From the NCBI RefSeq assembly GCF_024713975.1, contig NC_091096.1, positions 20,868,458-20,932,457 of the forward strand: a DNA stretch of 64,000 nt. The letters run 5' to 3'. The translations under genes and the position numbers were made by a program. The notes beneath the pieces are model-generated. The model had not been told where the DNA came from and did no database searches. It worked only from the letters and a program-made list of their open reading frames with translations. Below are positions 1 to 12,870 of the stretch, piece by piece (the stretch's first letter is position 1; each line of letters begins with the position of its first letter). The DNA comes from Paralichthys olivaceus (lineage: Eukaryota; Chordata; Actinopteri; Pleuronectiformes; Paralichthyidae).

Positions 1-259
1 TTCATCACAGCCATGGCGTATCTGTAGGGTAAAGAATACTTTAAAGCAAGAAATGGCAAATGTCACCGTGTTCAAACCTCTGAAGAATCAACTACAACCA
101 TAATCAATTACCAAGATTACACTGGCCTTAATGCAAAGAGGTTATTCAGCACAAAAAACCCCACTTGAATGGACTTTGCAATCAACTTATTCCCTTTTGC
201 AACTTGTAAACAACATTGCCAGGTGTCACAGGAACACAAAATACTTCGATCTGACTCAC

Positions 260-542
260 ACAATCCATATTCCTGTGATGGAGAAGGCAGACAGGCTGAC
301 AGGCAGGACGATCCAGGCAGTCATTGGGCTGGCAGTGAGCTGGCTTTGTCCCAAGCATGGGGTGAGAGGGGTGCTTCGGATGGAGTGACGGCACAACGGG
401 AGGGACCAGGTTGGGGGCGGGTGGGGGTGTGGGGTCACTTACACACAGGGGGAACACACGGGGGGAGGGGGGGCATGAGAGGACAAAAGGGGGGAATGGC
501 ACGGCTCTTCTGCTTCCACGGGGCCCTGCAACCAGCCGCAAC
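260..542 (-). CDS. tmem150a: tmem150a first coding exon (partial gene, leaves the window on the left)
   Basis: This exon carries the start of TMEM150A, a multi-pass plasma-membrane protein of the DRAM/TMEM150 family; the human protein is reported to help recruit PI4KA to the plasma membrane. A TTCAG acceptor ends at 543 and the exon runs from 542 down to 260, before a GTGAGT donor (259-254). The ATG is at 324-322. The 65 coding bases give 21 residues, beginning MTAWIVLPVSLSAF and ending GIWI, plus two bases of a split Val codon. Apart from single substitutions this matches the human TMEM150A N-terminus as I recall it, and forms the first membrane segment. Bases 542-325 are 5' UTR, C-rich in the mRNA. 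TMEM150B and TMEM150C start differently. Later exons lie left of position 1. Paralogue level (a/b copy) cannot be decided. Confidence 0.82.
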
Positions 543-3500
543 CTGAAGGAAGACAAAAAGAAGTTGTCAGTAAATTAATAAAATACACAGTCAGGTTAAT
601 ACAACATAAAATGTGTATATATGTGTTAAACAAGAGAGTAATAAAGAGAAAGATCAACGATGGGTAAAGAATAATCTGTGAATTATAAATGACACTCTAA
701 ATAAGAATATTTAAATACAAAAAAAAAAAAGTGCTTCTCTATAATCATTAACTTGTGGTCATACCTGGCATTAATATTAATTCTGGTTAATCACAGGTGA
801 ACCGCTTTAAGTAGGTCACTATAAATACAGTAAATCAATGTGAGAAACACTAAGAAGTGAAAAAATATTTTCAGGTCATTATGAAACTGTCAGAGGGGAT
901 CAGCTGAGTAGGCGGTCGTTCAATGTGGCCCAGGACGCATGTATGTACACACAGCAGAAAGAAATGGTCCTACGCAGCGCACTAACCCTAACCCATTCAT
1001 ACCAATGTGTTTGGATCTCAAATGTGGACTCATTTGAGATTGAATAACGGTAGAAGGTATTGCGACATCCTGGAAGTTATTTTTGTTATGCAGTGTATTT
1101 TACATTTTTAGTGCCTCTACATTTCATTCAATGTCAGGTGCATCTCACTGAAAACTCAACGTACTGCAGCAGTGTTACATTTCAGGCTTTTGCAAGTGCC
1201 TTCACAGAAAACTGAGTTCAAAGAAGAAGAAGCAACAAAGAGCTGCTCCACATCTTCTGTTAAAAGTGCTGCGGTAAAACACAGCAGAGACGAAAGCCGA
1301 CAGACAGCTGACATGCTGTCATACATGTATGCTCTATGCAGGAAGTTAATAATAAGTGGTTTTCAATCTTGACTTCCTGACAACAAAACAAGAGTAAATG
1401 GTGGTAGACACAACGTAAAAACTGTAGGTCATGGTCTCTTGCTGTTTACTAGCAATAAAAAAAACACATTTTGCCATCACGCTTAATTGCATAAATAACT
1501 GTAAGAAGAAATCTGAAAAAGACCCCAAAACAAAATGGGAAAATATACAAGTTAAAGCTAGGATTGGTAATCCTGGAAAAGTTCCTTTGAAAATATGCAT
1601 TTGATAAACTGAAAAATGCTCTCGCTAACTTCTGGCAATCATCTCCGCTTCAGCTGTGTATGTCTCTCACACTGAAGACTCGACTCGTGCAGTGAGAGCA
1701 CACATAGGGTGTGCACAAGCAGGCAGGTTGGTTAGTGACAGACAGGTAACGCAGCCAATCGTTTCACTCGGTCCATGTCTTTAACAGCACTGCGAGGGCC
1801 CCTTATTTTCAAGAAAAATGTATTCATTGATGGCCATCAGCGTGAAGAGGATTTCAACAAATAAGATAAAAAAAATGTTTATGAAACAGATTACGGATCC
1901 AAGCTTTAAATGTTTCTCTACTGCTTTTCCCAAAATGACACGAACACTGATAAAGTAAGTACAATGAGACAGAAAGCACCTTTTGAAGAGGAATGACCAG
2001 AAACATGAAGTAGTGAAAGGTACTGTCTGCGTGTGTACCCTTGTGAGAATCAGAGCCCAGCTAAGGTCAGCTCAGCAATGGAGGAAGTGTGGAACAACAA
2101 AGGCTGTATCATTTTACACAGTGTACAGTTACAAGTTTGTCCTCTGCCTGGAGAGAATATACAGTGAACTAAGACAAGCTTCCTTTAAAGAACAAAATCC
2201 AAAAAGGACGCAGCTCCGAAAGGTCAAACTCACAAATAAGAAAATTATTATTTATTATTATTTTTGTTTATATGGTTGGATGTTGGAGTGCAGGAAACAT
2301 AGACACAACCATTTTAATAATGTTGTGGATTTGACCTTTGTTCTCTTTTAAATTATAAGTTTTGTGATTAAGGTTTTGACACAGGAGAGATTTCATCACT
2401 CACACAAACAGAAATGCATCAATATTGGTATCACTTTGTACTTTGAGCTCTTTGTTTGAATTGTGTTTTTCTTCTCTTGTGTCATTCCCATAAATAAACA
2501 CTGCTTATATCTACATAATCATTGTTTTCATACATGTATGTTCCTCTCCTGCACTCAAAATTCAAGAATAGCTGTGTCCTCATATGACTTGGTGTATATA
2601 TATCTATATCTATATATAGATATATATATATCTATATATAGATATATATATATGGTGGTTGTTTCTCTTGCTCTTCTGAAGGACCACAGTCAGCTGGAGA
2701 GTTTTTATAAAGGCTTTTTAAGTGCTGTCATATATGGCCACCAGATGTTGTGTCTGTTTTACAATGTTCACACTGAATCGTGAAGCTTGCAAATCTCAGC
2801 TTGAGGAATACATTATGTAAACTATAAAAAGATGCAGCCTGCATGTCACATGTTAACACAACTACTCACTTGACATTGTTGGCCCACAGCAGGAGCAAGA
2901 GGCATGAACTGGACTTTTGATTCATATTCTTCATGGTCACTCCATATTATAATAAAAACATTTGAGGTCTAATATACATTGTTATGCATGATGTTCTGCA
3001 GTAAAAGTGCAAAATAACTTGACATTCGTACTGCTGCAACGGGCTGACTGACAAAGAAAACAATTTAACTAAATTGTCGCTTTGAATCAGAAGTAATCTA
3101 AAAGCTCACAATGAAAATAATGTCAGAATATCAAGCTAACATCCGCTACCTTGACCTGGCGGTAGGCATTAATTAGTGCGGTAGAACGTAGAAGGGATAT
3201 TCTCCATCTTGTCCTATGTTCTATAATGGGTCAGCATTTAGTTTAAATGGCATGGAGGTAAAGATGTCTGATGGCTTTCATAGTCCTGCCATACAAGCCA
3301 GTAGCCAGTCAGATATACTTTAGCCTCAGTGTACCCTCAAGTTCAGCCTCTATCATAGATTACAAGGTAAAAACACTCGATGATGCTCAGGTGCACAACG
3401 GAAGTTATGTCTCTAACATCTACTGGTAGTTGGTAACTAAAATTGTCCTGAAGACCTTCAAACCAGGGACATTCACCATTTGTCCTATATTCTAAAAAAT

Positions 3501-4108
3501 CAAGTTGTCAAGAGAATTTATAGTATATATAGTATTTATAACATATTGTATTTATAACATATATATATATATATTAAAGACGATTCAATCAAAACAAGCT
3601 CACCAACAGGCTGCAGGTGTAAGACAGTAATAAAACCTTATCATTAGATTTCTCTTAATATCTTTGATTGGGCTCAAACGCAGGAGAATCCAAGTGTCAT
3701 TGTGTTGGTGTGAATGTACAGGGGGCCATAATACCCCCCCCCACCCCCCGCAGCCATTCACAGGGAATATTCGCCCCTGCACTTGTTAGACCCAACACAA
3801 CAGTGACAATGTGTTTTCCTCTAAAACCCCAGTAACGTGTCTCCCCTCCTCCACAGCAGAATACAGCGAACACACCGAGCAGCATCCCCGGGCTGCTCCC
3901 GTGCACCGGGCAGCGGCACCGTTAGCCTCGCTAGCTTCCTCCCGGCTAGCTAGTTAGCCTTGCACTTTACCAGTTGTCTTGACTTGACACTTGGCCGCAT
4001 CGTGGTTTCCGCTCACTAAAGCGAGCTTGTGCTAAACGAGAGCGGCCCGGAGGACGAGGCGCAGACAGGGCAGGGACAGAGAGCGCGGGACGGTGGATTC
4101 ACACCTAC
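543..4108 (-). other. tmem150a 5'-UTR intron
   Basis: This 3.6 kb stretch holds no coding region I can support. The open frames in it are short, lack splice sites in phase and have no recognisable protein similarity. It contains an A-run at 719-730, the TA-rich palindromic tract at 2594-2654 and further TA repeats around 3520-3575. Its boundaries are the donor at 4108 and the acceptor at 544-543 on the minus strand. Confidence 0.5.
2594..2654. repeat. TA-rich palindromic microsatellite
   Basis: Alternating TATATA blocks are broken by repeated TCTATA and TAGATA units that are mutually complementary. The whole 60 bp can therefore fold back on itself on either strand. It is a simple repeat with cruciform potential inside the tmem150a leader intron. 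No gene function is implied. Confidence 0.8.
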
Positions 4109-4260
4109 CTTCAGCCTGCCGTGTTCTCCACACACCTCAACAACCTTGGTTTCCTTTTCAAAACAGCCTTTTCTCAGCAGACCAGGCGAACCGCGTTAAT
4201 GGCTTCCGCTTAGGCTTTTCAAAGTAAGGGCTCCGCCGTAAAATTGGCTTTTAGGAGATT
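3880..4260 (-). promoter_or_regulatory. Probable tmem150a promoter and non-coding first exon
   Basis: A locally GC- and CpG-rich stretch stands out from the AT-rich surroundings. On the minus strand a strong donor, CTGAAG followed by GTAGGTG, closes an exon at 4109. The first acceptor found downstream on that strand with matching gene content is that of the tmem150a coding exon at 542. I infer that about 4109-4250 is the 5'-UTR exon and the surrounding CpG-rich DNA is the promoter. Additional UTR exons between 543 and 4108 cannot be excluded. No TATA box is evident, in keeping with a broadly expressed CpG promoter. Confidence 0.55.
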
Positions 4261-6689
4261 CCAAATGACATCGGGACTGTGTTAGAGGGAGTGAAGAGAT
4301 ACGATCAAAACTTTGTGGTAGAACCAGAAAATACTGGCAAAGCTTCTCAACTCGAACAAAAGGCTGGATCTCCAGGGGGTCAAATAAATGTCTTCACCTG
4401 CTTGTCAAAATAATTCACTTTTCACGTCAGCAATTCCAATTTCTCTATTATATTCAATTCAGCTTGTCTTGACATAACTGCATTTGGCAGCATGACACAT
4501 GTGATGCTTATCTCCTGTTGGTAAGTGATGCTGTTCTTTTTTACTCACTTCTCAATGAGAAGTTTAAATGTGTTCAATGATGCGCCTCCTGACATTATAA
4601 AAGAGAACTGGAATTACATGTAGTCTATTTCTAAATAATGTTAAAAAAAATAATGATATAATAACCTGGCAAAGGTTTTTAAAGTAATGTTGTACACATT
4701 CTTGGCTATGGATCTGTGTATTTATGTATTATATATGTATGTATGTGTAATTATACAACAATTATCTTAGAAAATGTTGTTTCCAAAATTATGAAGTATT
4801 TTGTTGTGCCAAACAAAAGGCAAAATTACTTTGAAAAATCCACAGGTTTCCACATTTCTGCTGCAGGTGAAAAGCAAACCTGTGTAACTCCTATTTAAAA
4901 AGACAGCACATGGAATCAATGATTTGACACTCAAACACGAGCAGTCTAGTAGACATGGTATCATGATAAAAATGTTTTTATAAGACAAAAATGACATTAG
5001 TATTTTCATTCAACCATAAATGAAGGTCATCGTCAAATCATTGTGGAAAATATATCAATTTAAATTAAGATCTTGTAGTGAAACAATGATCGGCCAACTA
5101 ATTGATTAGTATGACAGAAAATATTCCTTACATTTGAATATGAGATGAGAAATTGTAATGTTTCCTTTTGTATCTCATTGCAGTGAGCTGAATATATCTG
5201 TGTTGTAGACTAGTCAGACATTTGAAGAGGTCACGTTGAGCTGTGGGAAAAAATAAAAGGAATTTTCACAGTTTTCTGATATTTGGATGAAATCATTTGG
5301 CTTTGGAAGATAAAAGAAACAAACTTCTTTTAAAGCCAAATTAATCACAAGACAGTTTATCAGCAGGAGTAACTGATCAGCTCAATTTCTTCTGTGCTTC
5401 CACCAGAGTGAGTTTGCAAATCGTATGAATGCTACTTTAGCTCAGAACCCTCATAACTCTATCTAAATCACTGACTATTTATTCAGTGCTTAGTTCACTT
5501 TGCCAGACAGCAGTAAACATATAGCACAATCTAGTGTAGCAGTGCAGGGACAGAGCATTAATTGTGATATGTTTGACTGATCTTGCAATGAGTGTAATAC
5601 CACCATCTGCTGGATTCATCTGTTCATTACAATAGATAACCCACTGATATTCAGAAAAGTCTTGCTGCTTCTCTTGAAGGCGGTCACTATCTCAGGATGA
5701 CACCCTGAAACAGACAGTATTTGTAAGGAGAAACATTCACAGCATGGTTGCAAATTAGTCTTTTCACAAGCCTATCATGTCATCAATAATCATGATTATC
5801 ACCATATTTTGATTTCAATTACACTCCATTGTACCCTTATGTGGTCAAAAAATGTTGGCTGTATTCGTATCTATCATATTACAATATATGGAGTAGTTTG
5901 AGCAAGTACCTTTCATGCTGCCCGAAACAAAACGCTGGTCCTCCAACAACACCCCATGAGCTCCTCTATTTCAGAAATAGCAGATTCTTTATATTTTAGA
6001 TATCAATATTTTTATTTTTAAGATACACTGAAGGGGATTATCCTGAGAAATTCAAGACTTAACACATCAATCTTCAGATCTTCGTCCTCCTAGATTTCTC
6101 ACTGGCAAGTGTGCATGTGAATGTATATGCACACTTGTCCACATCACATATGCAAAACTTTAGCCTTTACTATTGTTGTTGTTTTTAAGTTTGTATGGTG
6201 TGTAAACTGTTATTTTGCTGATATTTGCCCTTTGGTAAAATAAGTTTAGTTGAAAAACACATAAAAACATAAGTCCGAGCAGTGCATTCTCACATCAGCA
6301 AAGGTCATGTTAAACACTAGAATTTATTGTTACTGAACAATCTGTGTTTAGCTGTAAATAACAGAGAATGTATACGACAGGAGGCTTTATAAACCTAAAG
6401 GAGGGATTATAACCTTCATTCTTGTTTTACTAAGCAGCTTTGAATGGAATGTACAAAATTTGATCCGTAAATCTTGTGGACAGTATAGTGACTGACTGCA
6501 GACCTTGAGAGCAGATGATATTAATCCTGGTGAAATGCAAGTATGGAAAAAATAAGTGCTGCTTCCATTAGCAGAAAAATGTACACTTAAACTGTATATT
6601 TTACTTCTCTTTCCTCCCTCCTACTTACAGGAACTGGAGTAACACTTGAGTAATGCCTGTGGGGCCCTATGACAAGTCAAACCGAGCCC

Positions 6690-6800
6690 CCCAACAAATA
6701 TAAAATTATAATAATAAAACAATAATAATGCTGTTGCATGATGTGAAGCTGTTACAAAGTGCTTTACAAAGACAACAAATAAAAACAAGAATAAGAAATA
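6690..6800 (+). repeat. AATAAT-rich interspersed repeat fragment
   Basis: The AT-rich stretch (ATAATAATAAAAC, AATAATAATG) is followed by TTACAAAGTGCTTTACAAAGAC and A-rich sequence. This combination is the typical end of an abundant teleost interspersed repeat that I recognise from other fish genomes. A related piece lies at 21826-21940 (CTTATTTGTAAAGCACTT then TTACAAAGTACTTCAC). Family name not assigned. Confidence 0.5.
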
Positions 6801-7324
6801 TCAAAGATGAGAATCAAATTAATACAATTTCATTTAAAATCAAAGATAAAATAATCCACCACCATCCCAGGCACATCATATCCACACATACAACATATAT
6901 CACATAGTCTTTAAGATGATGAATCTTTTGGCAGAAAGTTTTCATTGAATGAGGCCTTTTTAGGGGGGGTTCCAACCACTGTCTCACTGCAGTCTCCTGT
7001 AGCTGATCACAGAATTTAAGGGGAGGTTCGATCATGTTGCAACGCCCCTGACAATATCTGTCCATGACCAGTTGACCTTAACAGTAGAACAAGTAGAGTA
7101 GCATAAGAGCTATAAAGACAGCAAAGTGACTCAGTAGTCACACAGTTAAATCCGACCAGGTCAGACTGTAGCAGCAACAATATTGAAATGAGTCAAGGTG
7201 CATATCAGAAGTTAAGAATCCAACTTTTCCTCGTATGTTATTTCCTCTTACAAAAGTTATGTAGTCTCATTGTGGAGTAACAACACATGAAGCTTTTCAA
7301 ATTCAGTGTATCATACAATATATC

Positions 7325-7560
7325 ATCCATCCCATACTGCTGATCCTTTGAGGACCGTGGGGGGGCTGGAGCCAGTCCCAGCTGTCATTGGGTGAGAGGT
7401 GGGTTACACCATGAAGGATCAACAGCGTATTGCAGGGCTGACATAAAACGTCACTCTCACATTCTCCCCTACGTTAATTTAAGCAATTAACTTAACCCCA
7501 ATTTGCATGTCTTTGGACACCCACCCACTGTACCACCGTGCCACACATATGTCATTTCAT
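7325..7560 (+). repeat. Degenerate common fish interspersed repeat
   Basis: Diagnostic pieces appear in the expected order: ATCCATCCCATACTGCTGATCC, GGGGGGGCTGGAGCCAGTCC, CAGCTGTCATTGGGTGAGAG, TAACCCCAATTTGCATGTCT, TTGGACACCCACCCACTGTA and CACCGTGCCAC. These match a very abundant teleost repeat from memory. The copy has lost internal segments, because the usual block between the last two pieces is absent. It is therefore old and non-functional. Confidence 0.65.
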
Positions 7561-8783
7561 ACTTATGCACATTTCCATTTTTCTCAGCTGTGTGACCCTG
7601 TGACTGAAAAATCCAGTTCACCTCTCTTTTGACACACCACAGTAACGAGACTAGCTTAAGTCTGCTAGTCCTATTTAAATGTCTGCTTTAACAACTTAAA
7701 TCCTTAATTATTTCAATTATAGTCAGTCAGTGTCTTGAAGATAGGTAATGGTTAATATACAGCGAGGTTCATTGTGTCATCAGCTGCAGTGTCCATGCAG
7801 AACTTCATCTCTGGTCAGTGTTAATCAGCAGGACAATAATCTGATATCCAATAAGAGGATTCAATTGCCAGCAATGTTATGTTAGATACTTTGAGTAAAA
7901 AGCCCATCTGGTTTGATTACCACTACCTGTTAGTCAAGGTAACTTGTGGTGACACCTCACAGATGCCCCTCCATAGGTTTGATATAAAAACAAAAGATTA
8001 TGTCCTAGACTCCCATCAGGTCTGCACCCTCTTCTAATCAGGAAGTAGGCTAATGCTTAACGCCTTTATCCTCTTTTATGTATCCACCAGTCTTCCTTTG
8101 TTCCCCTGCAGTATTGGAATCTGAAACCAGTGCAACAAATGACAACCCACAAACCTAGAGGAGAGTTCATTCTTAAAAATGACTTTTGCTATATTATATA
8201 ATACATTATAATAAAGATTTACAAGGTATCTTTAAATAAATCTACAAAAAATATATATTTACATATTTTTCCCACAAGCAACATGTGGGTACTGAAGGAT
8301 CCACAATGGTATTTTCCAATCAGTATCTTCTAATATGACTTCCTTGAGTAATCTGTGGGGATTTCAACCAGATTAATGCAGATACACAGTGATTATACAT
8401 TCATAAACAAATATATATATACATAACAGTTTATTTATTGTTGCTTAAGCTTCGTTTGAATCTCTCAAAAGTGATAGAAGTAAATATATGTGTATGATCT
8501 ATTTTATTAATATAAACCTATATAAATTCAATGTGGGTGAATTCATGAGGGGCATTTGTTGAGATGTCCCACACGGCCAACGTCATTTCAGCCGGGCAGC
8601 TCAGCAGGGGATAATGGTATTTAGATGTCCTGTAAGCACGTGGATCCTCTCAGTCAGCAACATTAATGGGGCCATGAGGCATCCTGCTCATGTCCTCCAT
8701 GCTTAAGTAAAGGGGATATTAGACATTAGTAATGCTGGCAGGTCTGAGTGCTCTGTCTGAGCTGTAGTCTGGGGGGGTTCATC

Positions 8784-11769
8784 ATGGGGAGCACCAGCAA
8801 GGTGGCCAATTTGTGGAACAGAAGACAGAGTCTCTTCCCCAACTACAAAGTCACAGATTCGGATCTTAATCGAAGACCCTCGGACGTTGTTTACCCACTA
8901 GCCAAGGAAAGCTGCGTGAAGACATGGAACTCCATGCAGGACCTGAGCAGAGACATCTACGATATTTACGCTGAGTACGAGGAAGAGGACGATGACAACG
9001 CCCTGTACGGCTTCGTCAAGCAGATTTCACCTTCCAAGAGGAACTACATGATCAACATCAATGTAGGGGGGAAGCCCTATCAGATAGCCTACAAGATGGC
9101 TGCCAAGTACCCCAAGACAAGAATAGGACGACTGGCCACTTACACTGACCACAACATGAAGCTGGACCTGTGCGATGACTACACTGTGACCGACAACGAG
9201 TACTTCTTTGACAGGGACCCAGACGTCTTCCACAGCATCTTCAACTTCTACAGGACAGGCGTGCTGTGGATCAAGGACGAGCTGTGTCCACGCAACTTCC
9301 TGGAGGAAATAAACTACTGGGGTGTGAGGATCAAGAACACCCATCGCTGCTGCCGCATCTCCTTTGAGGAGAGGCAGGACGAGCTCAACGATCAGCTGAA
9401 GATCCAGAGGGAGCTGGAGGCCGAGGTGGAGATCGAGGAGAATGAGGAGCTGTTTCACGACATGTTCATGGGCCAGATGCGGCGAGCCATCTGGAACCTG
9501 ATGGAGAAGCCGTTTTCGTCTATTCAGGCCAAGTTAATGGCTGTGGCCTCCAGCCTGTTTGTTCTGATCTCGCTGGTGGCTATGACTCTCAACACAGTGG
9601 AGGAGATGCAGTACAGAACTGCCACAGGTCAGCTCAGTGGCAAGACATACTGGGAATATGTGGAGTCCATGTGCATCGTCTTCTTCACCATGGAGTACCT
9701 GCTCCGTCTGGTGTCCACTCCTGACATCAAGTCGTTCAGCAGGAGCGTGCTCAACACCGTGGACCTGGTCGCAATCCTGCCCCAGTACCTGCAGGCCATC
9801 CTGGAGTTCTTCGACAACGAGGAAAACTACATGAAGCACGAGGCCGACATGCAGGCGGTGGGACAGGTGGGGAAGCTGGGCCAAGTGTTGAGGATCATGA
9901 GGCTGATGAGAATCTTTCGGATCTTGAAGCTGGCGCGACACTCCACGGGCCTGCGGGCGTTTGGCTTCACTCTGCGTCAGTGCTACCAGCAAGTGGGCTG
10001 CCTCTTCCTCTTCATCGCCATGGGCATCTTCAGCTTCTCTGCCATGGTTTACACCGTTGAGCATGACATGCCGCACACAAACTTCACCAGCATTCCTCAT
10101 GCATGGTGGTGGGCTGCTGTAAGTACAACTTTGTAAAATCTGAATCAAGAGTCTGAAATGAAAACATGAAGGGAAGATACAGTAATTCTAAAAATAAGAA
10201 GAAAATAAACTGATATGTAAAAGAAATTTAAAGATAACTTAGTTAAGTAACAAACCAAAGGGACCCATTTAACTAAGTATACAGAGGTGCCCTGTCGTTA
10301 ATTACTCTAATGCTAATTCTATTTAGTGTGTGTTCACTGTGTGATGTCATTAGATTACACTCTAGCACTACCTGGTTTACAGCAGCAGCTCTGCTCCAGC
10401 ATGTGTCACCTTATGTGTGACTTAGTCAATGATTCAAACCACACAGTGTATGCTCGTACTGTTAAGTATTTACTCTATTTAAGGTTTTTATTTGAGGTAA
10501 AAATGCAAAAAGCAAACCTTTGATTTAGTTGCCTGTTTTCTTGACCAAACCCGTTAACAGATCAGTCCCCTGCCCTGCACAGAGTGGTAGAATCTTACCT
10601 CTAATCCCGGGGGAAGGAAATGATAATCCTTGTAATCATAGGAATGGTTGTGGTAAATGTTACTATGCTCTCTGCTACCAACTCCTGCTTTATAAGAGGA
10701 GCTACTATGCAAGTTGTAGAATTGGGTGGTGTCTTTGAGTTGATGAAGCACGTGACCCACCTCTATGTTAGTTTGCTTTTTGGCAGAAAACAACACAGGG
10801 GTGTGACTGTGGGCAAAGCTGCTCACTAAAAGTCAGATCCGCCCTGAATAGATTCACTCTATAGAGTTTGTGCAAATCAGCAGGAAGAAGAAAAAATAAA
10901 CATAATAAAAATATTTACAACATTCATTAGAAAAGACAGTGTCTAACATAAATGGAGAGGTGTATTAATTAATAATGTAATCATACTATACTATACTATA
11001 TATGATCAATTGAAAGTGTTGTCAAGAAAGATGCAGAATAAGTGTATGTTTCTCCAGTGTCCTGATGTGTGTAATTATTTGAGCACTGAGTTTTTCATAG
11101 TCTGCAGACTCTGGGTAAATCTGGGTATGCTTTTTGCCTGTGTTTTTGCATCGAGGATCCAAAATTATGATTGGTGGACACTAGCAGTGATGCTGTGTGT
11201 TCTGTTGATCCATAGTTTCTAATTTAACTTATTCTATCTCCACTTGTTTATACTTAACTGTGTCCATGGACTAGGAATAGATATATCCTTGTGGTTGTAT
11301 TGTCTTCTCAAGGCTTGTAGCCCATAAAACTTATTTTTCTGCCTGATAAATACAATTATTTGCGTAAGGGTGCAACTGGCAAAAGGACCACATGTGTCAG
11401 CAAAGGTCCATTAACATTCAAACTGACTGAACGACTCTGCTGATCAGGTTTCTGATTCATGTTTCTCCATCCACCCTGGTTTCTCTCCTCGCTCCCCTGC
11501 AGGTCAGCATCTCCACTGTGGGCTACGGAGACGTCTACCCAGAGACCATACTGGGTCGTCTCTTCGCCTTCGTCTGCATCGCTTTTGGAATCATTCTCAA
11601 CGGCCTGCCCATATCCATCCTTTTCAACAAGTTCTCAGACTATTACTCTAAACTCAAGTCCAATCAGTACACAGCCTCCTCGAAGAAACGAGGGAGGGTG
11701 AGATTTGCCAACAGGACGGTGATGAAGCTCAACCACTGCTTTGGAAGCAGCCATTGTCCTGCACACTGA
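8784..11769 (+). CDS. kcnv2: kcnv2, silent voltage-gated potassium channel subunit Kv8.2 (2 exons)
   Basis: Exons are 8784-10118 and 11503-11769, joined at an intact GCT|GTAAGT donor and TGCAG acceptor; the product is 533 aa (human about 545). Kv8.2 does not form channels alone. It joins Kv2 subunits in photoreceptor inner segments and shifts their gating; human mutations cause cone dystrophy with supernormal rod response. Visible are an acidic cluster near residues 64-71, a T1 tetramerisation domain (about 88-195, with NVGG and FFDRDP), S1 from about 252, the Arg/Lys-rich S4 (about 368-390), S5 (about 405-425), the TVGYGD filter at 450-455 and S6. The PXP gating motif of Kv1-4 is replaced by GLPIS at 479-483, as expected for silent subunits. 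The start chosen is the first ATG; the frame upstream is open only to a non-ATG codon. The single intron in the pore loop matches human KCNV2. Confidence 0.96.
10119..11502 (+). other. kcnv2 intron 1
   Basis: A phase-0 intron of 1384 bp with GTAAGT donor and a C/T-rich tract ending in TGCAG. It splits the coding sequence just before the selectivity filter. Nothing else was recognised in it. Confidence 0.9.
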
Positions 11770-12870
11770 TGAACTTATGTGCTTTTTATATGTATAAAAA
11801 TATGCTTGTCTGTAAAACTGCAAAAATTATATTTAACAAGGACAATTACATGTTACAGAGACTGGAGATGAGTGGCCAGTTGTTGCACATCTGCCCATGT
11901 GTTGTGGCAGTCTTTGATGTTGGGAAGATAGCGAGGAGTCACATGGTACATGGCTATCGAATAATTGCATATGTGCAATGACAAATGGTGAGAACATGTT
12001 GCAGCAGTTTGACTGAATGATCTCTTAAAAAAATTACTTTTCTATACAGAAAATATTATTTTTGTAACGTTAAAGTCAGAAGCATGAAAAAGAAAGACTC
12101 TATATATAGAACAGGACCTATCTTTAAAATGAGAAATACAAAAATTGTGATTGCAGGAACACAACATGCTTTTAATGACAAAACTCTTAAACTGACTTAT
12201 AAGTATGTGTACAATCAGCCGTCAACCCCTTGCACACAGAACATCTTAAAGATTGTGTCTATAACACTGCATCAGATACATTTCAAACATGTATGAAATG
12301 ATGTTTCCCATTGTGTTGCCTGTTCAAGTCTAATTTTACTATGTTTCATAATGAACCTGAAATATTTTCATACTTAACACATGTATTTTCCAATCAGATG
12401 AAATGGTGTAGCACCACTCATATGGCATATTGTGTTTTTATCATACCAAATGTCTCTCAGTACATGTTTTGTGAAGTTGTGAAATCTTTCTATTCAACAA
12501 AATGTGTTTTTGAAATCGTCCTCTTGAATCCGATCTCCAAAGTGAAAATGTATAATATTGTCAACATCGTAGTGTTTTGGGTGAGGAAGTCTGTGTCACA
12601 AGAGAATGAGTGAACCCCACTGATTTTAAAGTTGTACAGGATTCATCATGTAAAAAAATACAGATACAGGTAACAAATATTAGTTGCTTCTAATTGCAGC
12701 TGCAATTCTTTGAATCAGGACATGCAACATGTAGTAAACCTCCAGGGACTGGTGCTGCTTCTCACATATGTTCAGTGGTTCTGCCTGCAAAGAGTGAAGT
12801 ATGCTTGCAATACATGCCACAATGTATGTTGATACTCTGCTGTCAATAAACACTGTACTGCTCATTTAAC
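11770..12870 (+). other. kcnv2 3' UTR
   Basis: The kcnv2 stop is followed by about 1.1 kb of AT-rich sequence without coding potential. The first canonical AATAAA on the plus strand that I find is at 12845-12850, so the 3' UTR probably ends near 12865. This is inferred from the signal alone. From here to the atp5me start (about 0.9 kb) I see no gene. Confidence 0.5.

Larger units (their letters stand above)
4261..8783. other. Intergenic region between tmem150a promoter and kcnv2
   Basis: About 4.5 kb without a supportable gene. It separates the tmem150a promoter (minus) from kcnv2 (plus), so the two genes are divergent and this region should contain the kcnv2 promoter and 5' UTR. It includes two repeat-like stretches (6690-6800 and 7325-7560) listed separately. 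I see no convincing TATA box close to the kcnv2 start and cannot place the transcription start. Confidence 0.6.

Noticed and set aside
9027-10148. Long minus-strand open frames (143 and 204 codons) opposite kcnv2 exon 1
   Set aside because: They are antisense shadows of the conserved kcnv2 coding exon. Their translations are low in recognisable motifs and rich in His, Leu and Gln, as expected from reverse complements of GC-rich codons.
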